Below the pieces are notes generated by a model. It ran no database searches. It was not told the origin of the DNA and saw only the letters and a list, made by a program, of their open reading frames with translations. A program made the translations under genes and the position numbers. Positions 38,979 through 46,226 of a stretch of 64,000 nt of DNA are shown piece by piece. The number at the start of each line of letters is the position of its first letter. The stretch's first letter is position 1. Source of the stretch: Porphyridium purpureum (Eukaryota; Rhodophyta; Bangiophyceae; Porphyridiales; Porphyridiaceae); NCBI GenBank assembly GCA_008690995.1, contig VRMN01000001.1, positions 3,534,001-3,598,000 on the forward strand. Direction: 5' to 3'.

Positions 38979-39309
38979 TCTGCGTGCACGTCTCGACCTT
39001 GTCCGGACCACGAGCTTGCCGCTCGCGCGCGCGACGCTGGAGCACGAGTCACGCGGCTCCCAAGTGCCGCGTCGCGTCGAGCTTGGCGCCGCGTTCTCGC
39101 CGCGTCTCGGTGGCTAGTCGATGCATCCACAGCTGCTGCGCATATCGTCGCTTGCCAGAACCGTGAGGTACAGTGCGGACGGATAGGTGCAGCAGCTGGC
39201 TATTTGCCGCAGAGCTTCCATATCAGGATGACAAGTCGGTCCAACTCGAGTGGGCTTGCCGCGCGAGCGCAACCTCACGCTACGCCGTTTCTCTGCGCGG
39301 AAGCTAGCG
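38979..39309. other. Divergent promoter region, GRAM gene / 785-aa gene
   Basis: 331 bp, GC-rich. Contains GAGGTACAGTGCGG at about 39165-39178. Confidence 0.4.
39168..39174 (+). promoter_or_regulatory. GTACAGT motif upstream of the 785-aa gene
   Basis: GAGGTACAGTG, an exact consensus match, in sense and about 136 bp upstream of the ATG at 39310; about 190 bp from the GRAM gene ATG in the other direction. Confidence 0.4.
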
Positions 39310-41667
39310 ATGGACGGGCTTCCGTACACGGAGTTGACCGGAGGACATTCCTCGTACCTGGTTTTACACCCGCTTAAACGAGACTACTTCCTGCACGCGA
39401 CATCGCTGCTGGACGCTCTCAAAGGATGGCCCGTGGGTGACACCTTGAAATGGTTCGTGCCGCGCGCTCTAGAGCTAGTCGACAGACATGAGCATGATCG
39501 TGCGGCATTCGATGCCCGCAGCAGCTCTGGTCTGGCTTGGTATTGCTTCTTTTTGAAAGGAGGCAGCAAAAATGCGTACACAGATACCCTTGTGTTTGGT
39601 GGACTTGTGGGACTAGAGGTTGATGATGAATCTTTCACATTGACTTGTCGAGCGCTGCCCCGCACGGAGCTCAGTAATGATCATATGGGTACGCGTATTG
39701 TGGAGGACGCCATGCTGATCCTTCTGCAGACATTTTGTGCGCATTGTGTGAAGGTGCACAGCAGCTCGTCACAAGAAAGGCGCGGCCAAGCCAGCGTGAC
39801 ACGTCTCACGATCTTTGACATCAACTTTGGTGCAGTCCCACTTGTTTCTGCTGATTTGGCCGCTCTTGGTGAGAAAGCTCCGCCTGTCCTAAATTTGCAT
39901 TTGCCAGATCTGGAAGAGCGATGGAGCGCTTTTGCCCTGCCGCTGGAAGCCAAAAGGAAGGAAATTGTGTCCAAGCCTGGCCCCAGTGATCTCGGAAAGG
40001 TTTCAGTGCCTCTTTGTAGAGCAGAGAATTCAAGTGCCCCCGCTCTCGAATTTCCTCGCGTGTGTGTGTATCGCGCAGGAACCGGCCGGAACACGCATCG
40101 ACTGTGGGATAGTCAAAGTCAGGCTGGGGAGGATGTCGAGATTGAGAACCAGAATAATTATCGCGTGCAAGTAACTTTGCCAACCGGTCAGGACTCACCG
40201 TGGAAACAAGACTGCTTTCCAATCATTCTCTACCTGCAAGGTGCTGTGGAAGGCGCTCGCGGAAATCTCGTTTTCTTCCGTGACTTTCCAAAGCCCGGAA
40301 TGGACGAATTGTGTGATGTCTTTTATTCTGAATGGGCATTCAGGGTTTTTTGGCTTGATTCGCGGGATGTAATGGAGGAAGCGGATACAGTGTCACTTGA
40401 ATGGAAACCACGCTCGGGCTGGAAAAAGGACGGTCGCGGGAAGATTCGGGTATACCTGATCTCTGTATCACAGGACTATAGTGCATGGCGCTTATTGCTT
40501 CGTTCGGAATTCTCTGTTTGCACTCGTACGGCAGCTGGGCACCGAAAAACTGATGGGAACGCTTTAGCTTCACCACGGACTCACTGTCTGCCTGTGAAAT
40601 TGGATTCTTTGGGAGACGAGGATTCGTCAAGCCGCAGTCAGCTGACCAAGGTCAAGTATGAAACGACACCGAAAGCTGGTTCCCATTCTCCGGAATCGAC
40701 GGCATCTTTTTCAACGGATGCGGAAGCGCTATCCGGCAAGTTAGTCACTGTCAAAGAAGAGGCGCGGTATGTGCTGGAGGAACGGCAAGATCAAGTTGTG
40801 CGGGTCTCTGATGCTTCGACTGTGTACGCGCGGGCATCCAATCCGGCGATTTCGAGTGCAAGCGCGACGCAGTATGACGCGACTGATCTCTTCGCGTCGT
40901 TTGCGCCAGTTTCGACACCACTCCAAGGGAAGAAAGAAGAAGAGAAGCCCGAACCGCTCACCATGTCATTCACTGCAGCGGACATTCTGCAGGGGGCAAT
41001 CTTTGCGGCACAGGACGGAAGCGAAGAGTCCGCGGCCCCAGGTCCGGGTTCGTTCGACTTTCTCTTCCTTCCGAAATCTGGCGCCTTTTTAAACTCTGCG
41101 GGAGGAACATCTGAAGGAGCATCAGTGAATCAGCTGGACCCGGAACGGAACCGTTTCAATGCACTGTTTAGTACCGGGGACTTGCTGGAAAGTCTTCCAA
41201 AACTGGAAATGGGGACGCCTGAGGAGCAACAGAAAAGTGCTGGGACAGCTATGAATCCACACCGTCTCCCGGATCTTGTCCCAACATTTACTTATTTACC
41301 ACATCTCGACGAAAGTGGACGGATTCCCTCAGGATTGTCTTTACGGGGGATGTCGGATGAACTTGCGAAAAATATGATATCGCCGGGCCTGAGTGAGTTT
41401 GTCAGCCATGTTATGCAACCGGCTGCTTCTGATCAACAGCGGCCCTTGCTTTCAAGCACGGATCTTCCGTATCCGACGGACATGAGCTGGCAGCTTCCCA
41501 GTGGTGTGTTCGGAGAGAGTATTGGCACAGACACAGGAAAGTCTGCGGCTGCGATGCCTTCGGGTCCTCGAGGGAATGGATCGGCTGGCGAGGCTGACAC
41601 ACCTTTCAATGTGACATATTCGACCGCAGAGATACAAGATCAGCTGGTACGTGGAAAGCAATCATAG
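39310..41667 (+). CDS. Unrecognised 785-residue protein
   Basis: A clear single-frame gene with good codon character that I do not recognise. Residues 1 to about 410 look folded (for example LKWFVPRALELV, GLAWYCFFLKGG, VTRLTIFDINFG, FPIILYLQGAVEG, SEWAFRVFWLDS), with mixed strands and helices and no membrane segments. From about residue 420 onward it is serine-, proline- and acid-rich and probably disordered, with short hydrophobic patches such as DATDLFASFAP, AADILQGAIFAA and FDFLFLPKSG that could be interaction or activation motifs. A folded N-terminal half with a long acidic tail would fit a transcriptional regulator, but that is only a guess. The first ATG is 39310; an earlier GTG was not used. 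Divergent from the GRAM gene. Confidence 0.7.
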   Translation: MDGLPYTELTGGHSSYLVLHPLKRDYFLHATSLLDALKGWPVGDTLKWFVPRALELVDRHEHDRAAFDARSSSGLAWYCFFLKGGSKNAYTDTLVFGGLVGLEVDDESFTLTCRALPRTELSNDHMGTRIVEDAMLILLQTFCAHCVKVHSSSSQERRGQASVTRLTIFDINFGAVPLVSADLAALGEKAPPVLNLHLPDLEERWSAFALPLEAKRKEIVSKPGPSDLGKVSVPLCRAENSSAPALEFPRVCVYRAGTGRNTHRLWDSQSQAGEDVEIENQNNYRVQVTLPTGQDSPWKQDCFPIILYLQGAVEGARGNLVFFRDFPKPGMDELCDVFYSEWAFRVFWLDSRDVMEEADTVSLEWKPRSGWKKDGRGKIRVYLISVSQDYSAWRLLLRSEFSVCTRTAAGHRKTDGNALASPRTHCLPVKLDSLGDEDSSSRSQLTKVKYETTPKAGSHSPESTASFSTDAEALSGKLVTVKEEARYVLEERQDQVVRVSDASTVYARASNPAISSASATQYDATDLFASFAPVSTPLQGKKEEEKPEPLTMSFTAADILQGAIFAAQDGSEESAAPGPGSFDFLFLPKSGAFLNSAGGTSEGASVNQLDPERNRFNALFSTGDLLESLPKLEMGTPEEQQKSAGTAMNPHRLPDLVPTFTYLPHLDESGRIPSGLSLRGMSDELAKNMISPGLSEFVSHVMQPAASDQQRPLLSSTDLPYPTDMSWQLPSGVFGESIGTDTGKSAAAMPSGPRGNGSAGEADTPFNVTYSTAEIQDQLVRGKQS

Positions 41668-42270
41668 CGACCGGGCGAAAGCGGCGGCCAGACATTTTTC
41701 AGTTGGACAGCTTGCTCAGGGTTGGAGGCCGAAATTCAAATCACTCGCCGTGGCTCAGGGCCATTCCTACGAGGAAGGCAGCGACTCCCGTCGCAGAGCC
41801 TTCGCATTAGCTTGATTATTTTGGGTTAGCACTTTGCTCCGTGAGGATTTGAAGTGGTGCGTGGCCGACGAAAGAGACGCCGTGTGTACGTAAAGGTTTG
41901 GGACAAAACTTGAGCCACAATTTGACTGGATGACCACAGGTATTTTTTGTTCTACTATTCCAATTTCAAGAGCATCGGGTCAGTACAAAGCCAAAGTCCC
42001 AGCTCTTCGTGCCATACGCCAAAGACTCGAATGCATATACGAAGAAGATATGTTTTGAATGTATCGCTAAACATGTTCACCTGCAGACGATAGGCACAAG
42101 CAATGAAATGCAGATCTATTCTTCTTGTTCTGTGCCTCCAAGATGTTCGCTTGTCGACGTTCAGCCGCGGGGAAAGACCCTGTTCTTCTTTCGACGGGGA
42201 CGTCATTGAGAGTCGCTGACGTCCACGCGGACGGGACACAAGCAAGCGAAGAGCACGTGATCGCGACGAT
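41668..42270. other. Convergent intergenic region, nothing recognised
   Basis: About 600 bp between the stops of the 785-aa gene and Sec61 gamma. No ORF, RNA gene or repeat supported. Confidence 0.4.
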
Positions 42271-42483
42271 TTATCCGATCAGGATATTATTGATTGGAAT
42301 ATGTATTAAGCGCACAAAGAAGCCGATGAAGCCCATGACGGCAAAACCGACGGCTGTGGCCTTGGCGATCATCACAAACTGCTTACGATCGGGCTTCTCG
42401 CATTTGCGCAGAAAACGAACCGAGTTGCTTGCGAACTCTGTGACGGGCCCTGCCGCCTTGACCGTCTCCTGGGCGACCTCCAT
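42271..42483 (-). CDS. SEC61G: Protein translocon subunit Sec61 gamma (SecE/Sss1)
   Basis: 70 residues from the ATG at 42483, the usual length for the family (about 68). The amphipathic helix with [11 protein letters not shown] (about 27-37) is followed by one tail-anchor transmembrane segment ([29 protein letters not shown]), nearly the same as in animals and plants. It clamps the Sec61 alpha channel in the ER membrane for co-translational translocation. The GC-rich, strand-skewed sequence upstream (42484-42798) separates it from the stop of the tandem Bucentaur-type gene. Confidence 0.93.
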   Translation of the reverse strand: MEVAQETVKAAGPVTEFASNSVRFLRKCEKPDRKQFVMIAKATAVGFAVMGFIGFFVRLIHIPINNILIG

Positions 42484-42553
42484 CTCGAAGCGCCTTCCCA
42501 CCCGCGCTCCTTGCCTTCGCCGGCCCCACCCTTCTCGCCCGCGCTCAGCCTCT

Positions 42554-42613
42554 GACCCGCCCCGCGACCCTTGCCCACCTCCACGCCACGCCCCGAGCCC
42601 CTCTCCGCCCCGC
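42554..42613 (-). promoter_or_regulatory. G-rich tract upstream of Sec61 gamma (possible G-quadruplex)
   Basis: On the coding (minus) strand this stretch has several closely spaced runs of three or four G (such as CGGGGCGGG and GGTGGGCAAGGG). That pattern can fold as a G-quadruplex in the promoter or 5' leader. Inferred from composition only. Confidence 0.25.
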
Positions 42614-42798
42614 CGATCCGCCGCTGCCGATATCCAACCCGTCCTTGCTACCTCCGCGCGCGTTCGCGTCGCCTGTCGGGAGCCGACACGCCCCCTGAGG
42701 GACCCTAGGGTTACTCACGCCGTGCAACTGAACCCTGTTCGAGGGGTGGCGCGCCACACGCAGCGTGACGTCCAGGTGAACCGCTCGTCCAAGTTCGA

Positions 42799-43698
42799 CT
42801 ACTTCCGCCGATGCTTGGAGGCGACTTGGTGCTCGTGCTCGCGCAGCTCTGCGCGCTCCAGGAACATCATCTTGTCCGTGTATCGCTTCTTGTCCTTGGC
42901 GTGCGCGTCTAGTTCGTCGTGCAGCCCTTGTTCATCCTTGTACGTGAGCCAGTCGCGCTTGGTTTGTGTCACAATAGAATCCTTGCGCTTTTTCAGCCCA
43001 TCCAGCACGACACTCAGGTCCTTCCCTCCTGTTCTGGGGCTCTTCTCTACAGCGTCTGCGCCGGGCACCAATGACGCACCGTCTGCTTTGGCGCCATTGT
43101 CAGACTTGGGCTCCGCAACACGCACCGTGGGACCATCCATCCACGCGCTCAGCGCGGCATCACTCCGTCTGGCTCCGGATCCTCTTTTATGGGCCGCGCT
43201 CAAGGACTTTGTCTGCTTTACGGGTCGATTCAAGTCATCCCACAAAGCATTCGCCGAAATGTGAGCAGGCTTTGCGGACGATTTTTGAACCCGGCTCATG
43301 CTCGGTTTATGCAGACTTTCCCAGAGCCTGTCAACGCCCTCCTTCGTCTTCTCTGCTGCGCTTCTGCTCCGCTCCCGGGCCGCATCGAGACTGTCAATTT
43401 TCTGGTCAATTCCCCGTCCAGATTCCGTGCGCTTCTCCTCGCCATCACTATCTTCATCTACCAAGCCATGTACCCTTTGCACGGTTCTTCCATGCACTAT
43501 CGCAATTGGGCCAGGAGCACGGCTCCCGTGTGCTTCGGCTCGTGCTCCCGTGCTCTCGTTTCCGCTGTCGTCCCCGCTCCCGTCCGCGCCACCGTGTTTG
43601 CGGGGATCGAAATCCTCGTCCGCGGAAGAGTCGTCCTCGTCACCACCACCGCCTTCAGGTGATGAAGAGCTCTGGGCGCCCGCCCGCCGTGCGTCCAT
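42799..43698 (-). CDS. Bucentaur/CFDP1-like protein (SWR1 complex Swc5 family)
   Basis: 299 residues from the ATG at 43698; the longer frame starts at GTG. The N-terminal 130 residues are acidic (EGGGGDEDDSSADEDFDPR), as in Swc5, where the acidic part contacts histones. The C-terminal BCNT domain lies at about 222-295: LSVVLDGLKKRKDSIV, then KRDWLTYKDEQGLHDEL, then YTDKMMFLERAELREHE, matching the family order LDxLKKK, WxxFKEExGxxDEL, xFLxRxDxRExE. Role: subunit of the chromatin remodeller that deposits H2A.Z. Divergent from the small membrane protein gene. Confidence 0.85.
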   Translation of the reverse strand: MDARRAGAQSSSSPEGGGGDEDDSSADEDFDPRKHGGADGSGDDSGNESTGARAEAHGSRAPGPIAIVHGRTVQRVHGLVDEDSDGEEKRTESGRGIDQKIDSLDAARERSRSAAEKTKEGVDRLWESLHKPSMSRVQKSSAKPAHISANALWDDLNRPVKQTKSLSAAHKRGSGARRSDAALSAWMDGPTVRVAEPKSDNGAKADGASLVPGADAVEKSPRTGGKDLSVVLDGLKKRKDSIVTQTKRDWLTYKDEQGLHDELDAHAKDKKRYTDKMMFLERAELREHEHQVASKHRRK

Positions 43699-43927
43699 GC
43701 TGTTCAGGATGGAGGGGATCAGTACGACACAATTTATGCAGGCCTGTGCACGAGCCGTCACGGTCAAGTCGTTCCCGCGTCTACAAGCGGACACGACTCC
43801 GCAACGGCAGAAAGTGATTGCTGGTTCCGCTAAGAAACATTTTGAGGGTGAGGAGTGTGTGGAGTTGAGAAAGGAAGGCGGGGAAAGCGTGAGAAATCTA
43901 TCGGGCTCGATCTTGACCTAGTACATC

Positions 43928-44215
43928 ATGTTACGCACGGCTCTTTGCTCCTTCCTGGGCGGCGCGGCCACAGCTGGCGGTGCCGGTTACTATGTGCTGC
44001 ATCAAGACCTTTACAAGACCCACGCTGTCTTGGAGCAATCAGTGCAGACCGTCGGTGCGTCGGTACGTGAGGACTTGCTTGCGCTAAACCAGCGTGTCCA
44101 GCTACTAGAGGCCGCAGCTTCGATGACAAATTTGTCCGATGAGGTGCAACGTGACACGGTTCAGCACGAAAATGAGGAGACCGTACCAGCTCCCGCACAA
44201 GCAGGAGACGCGTAG
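43928..44215 (+). CDS. Small single-pass membrane protein of unknown function
   Basis: 95 residues from an ATG at 43928. A hydrophobic glycine-rich segment at about 5-24 (LCSFLGGAATAGGAGYYVL) is followed by a helical, heptad-like region to about residue 75 (LEQSVQTVGASVREDLLALNQRVQLLEAAA) and an acidic tail. This resembles small mitochondrial inner-membrane or MICOS-type proteins in layout, but I see no diagnostic motif. It sits neatly between a divergent and a convergent neighbour, which supports a real gene. Confidence 0.55.
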   Translation: MLRTALCSFLGGAATAGGAGYYVLHQDLYKTHAVLEQSVQTVGASVREDLLALNQRVQLLEAAASMTNLSDEVQRDTVQHENEETVPAPAQAGDA

Positions 44216-44367
44216 CGGACGCATTGCGGCGAGGACGACCCGTGAGCCTTTCTGTGGGTCCTTAAAACTATTGGATTTGGTGACACGAAGCGTCTAGCGA
44301 ACAGTGGGAAGGAAATCGTCTCCCGGGGTATTGATGATCTTGAGACCAGTCACCGATCGTGGCGTGT

Positions 44368-44925
44368 CTACAGTAGTTTCAGCTTGCCCGTGATTTGGTC
44401 AATCAAATGCGCCGGACCAGGGCCAATGGCAACCACGGTTAGGCTGCCGGCAGCAATTTGTGTTTTCCCGGCGTCCAAAACGTCGTATGCAACGAGTCCG
44501 GCCCTATGCGCCTTCCGCTGCATCTCAATCGCCTCACTCTCTGAGTTGATCTGCAGGGCAATTTTTGGTTGCGCGCCTCGCTCCCACGCTGTGCAATATT
44601 GAGGCGCATGTCTCAAAGCGATTTGGTAAGCGCCCAGCGTGGCATGCCCGACCTGAGCCGCAATTTTTCCACGACCCATTTTTAGGTCGGTCCGCACGCA
44701 AAACACCATCTTGCAGTACGTATCCATTCGCCCATCTTCATCTGTCACGCGTGTAGAGATCCTTTCTGCTTGACCGCGCAGACGCAAAAATCTTAAAATG
44801 GCCACTCGGACATTTCTCCACCAGTTCTGAGGTGGGCCTTTCAGAATACGAAAACGCAACTCGCCGACAACGTAGCCCAGACACGCCGCACAGATCACGT
44901 GCGCCCAATCAATCGCCGTTCCCAT
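44368..44925 (-). CDS. PTRH2: Peptidyl-tRNA hydrolase 2, membrane-anchored
   Basis: 185 residues from the ATG at 44925. A transmembrane segment lies at about 7-20 (HVICAACLGYVVGEL), then the Pth2 domain from about residue 70: MVFCVRTDLKMGRGKIAAQVGHATLGAYQ, AQPKIALQINSESE, DAGKTQIAAGSLTVVAIGPGPAHLIDQITGKLKLL. The catalytic KMGRGK and GHA motifs and the DAGxTQI and IGPGP signatures are intact. It releases peptides from peptidyl-tRNA; the anchored form is mitochondrial outer membrane in animals. Divergent from the sucrose-phosphatase-like gene with only 114 bp between the ATGs, if the first ATG of the latter is used. Confidence 0.9.
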   Translation of the reverse strand: MGTAIDWAHVICAACLGYVVGELRFRILKGPPQNWWRNVRVAILRFLRLRGQAERISTRVTDEDGRMDTYCKMVFCVRTDLKMGRGKIAAQVGHATLGAYQIALRHAPQYCTAWERGAQPKIALQINSESEAIEMQRKAHRAGLVAYDVLDAGKTQIAAGSLTVVAIGPGPAHLIDQITGKLKLL

Positions 44926-45039
44926 TTGCCTCTTCTGTCGCAACTTGCGTACCAACGCGCTTTCTGTCACGCGTTCCGTTTTGCCCGTCGTTCAGCTCAA
45001 TCCTCATGCTGCACGCAGACCCTCGGCCTTCGACACTGT

Positions 45040-46125
45040 ATGACCGCGACCATTGAAGAAGGCGAAGTGTTTGCGCTTGCTGGAGCATCAATGGAGGAAT
45101 GGCTCGGTTTTGTCGGTTTGCACGCTGCTCCTTGGCGATTTGTGAGCACGCCGTCACCGTTCGTCAGCGCGGAGCGATCGCCTAGCGCGCGTGCGCAGAG
45201 TACTAGCCGTCGAAGGGCATCGAAGCGATGTGGTGTCGAGATTCGCATGTCATTTCCAAACACCACCACACGAATGCTTCTGGTCGCCGACTTGGAAGGT
45301 GCGGTTCTTGAGTCCGAAGACCTAGCCAAGGACAAGCAGCGCGCTGAATTTGACAAGTACTGGACGGAAAAGCAGCGCGGGCCAAAAGAATCCGGGAGGG
45401 GAAATTCGAGCGTGCTCGCATACCTGACAAATGCGTCCATACGTGAGTTCTTTGCAATTTCGCGTCGTGCTCAGCTGATGCGTCCAAACTATCTGATCGC
45501 AGAGGGAGGCACGCTAGTGTACAAGTTGTTCGACGAGCAAGGCGTCGAACCGGGATTTGAGTTGGATCAAGAGTGGCAGCGCCGGGCTGGAATGAACTGG
45601 GATATCGACAAGATCGTATCATTCGTCATACCAGCACTCAAAGAAGAAGGAGTGGACGTAACTCGCCTCCCGGAGCGCCAGAATGAGTTTCGCGTATCGT
45701 ACCAATTACCGCTGAGCAAGTCTTCGTCGCAGCTCATTAGCAAGGCACTCGCGACTGTTGGGTTTGGTTTGGCAGAGCAAGGCGTTCTCACGAACTTCCA
45801 GGTATGTGAACGCACCGGTCTCTTGGACATTGAGAGCTTTGGCGTGGGTCGCGGGCAGGCGCTATGGTTTCTTCGCGAGTCACTCGGCATCCAACGTGAT
45901 TGCGTGCTCGCGGCATGCGGAAGCATGGAGCACAACGAAATTTTATTCTTGGGCGGGCGCTCATTCGCGGTCGCTACAGGAAACGCAGAGTCGGCGCTTG
46001 TCACTGAAATGCAACTGGACGAGTCGCCGCTCTTTTACTATGCCACGAAAGCCTTTTGCGGTGGAATCCTGGAAGGCCTGTCTCGCTTCGGCTTTCGCGA
46101 GCAAGCATGCTCAACTTTTCGATAG
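45040..46125 (+). CDS. Sucrose-phosphatase-like HAD protein with degenerate catalytic motifs
   Basis: 361 residues from the first ATG (45040); a start at 45247 (MSFPNTTTRMLLVADL) would fit the family equally well and lengthen the promoter. It follows sucrose-6-phosphate phosphatase from end to end: core strand LLVADLEGAVL, LIAEGGTLVY, FRVSYQL, GVGRGQALWFL, AACGSMEHNEILFLGG, VATGNAESAL, KAFCGGILEGLSRFGF. But HAD motif I reads D84-L-E86 instead of DxD; the motif III Lys of the usual NKG is Arg271; and motif IV reads GS(295)MEHNE(300) where active members have GDSGND. With the second aspartate of motif I and the Mg-binding aspartates of motif IV gone, hydrolase activity is doubtful. The frame is intact, which suggests a binding or regulatory role. 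Convergent with the lipase. Confidence 0.7.
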   Translation: MTATIEEGEVFALAGASMEEWLGFVGLHAAPWRFVSTPSPFVSAERSPSARAQSTSRRRASKRCGVEIRMSFPNTTTRMLLVADLEGAVLESEDLAKDKQRAEFDKYWTEKQRGPKESGRGNSSVLAYLTNASIREFFAISRRAQLMRPNYLIAEGGTLVYKLFDEQGVEPGFELDQEWQRRAGMNWDIDKIVSFVIPALKEEGVDVTRLPERQNEFRVSYQLPLSKSSSQLISKALATVGFGLAEQGVLTNFQVCERTGLLDIESFGVGRGQALWFLRESLGIQRDCVLAACGSMEHNEILFLGGRSFAVATGNAESALVTEMQLDESPLFYYATKAFCGGILEGLSRFGFREQACSTFR

Positions 46126-46226
46126 CTCTTCCCAAATTTCCATGAATGGCTGCAATCGAGACACAGCAACCCTATGCATCCCAAAAAAGAAAGTGTGCGT
46201 GACTTTTCTCGGATCGCACCAAATTG

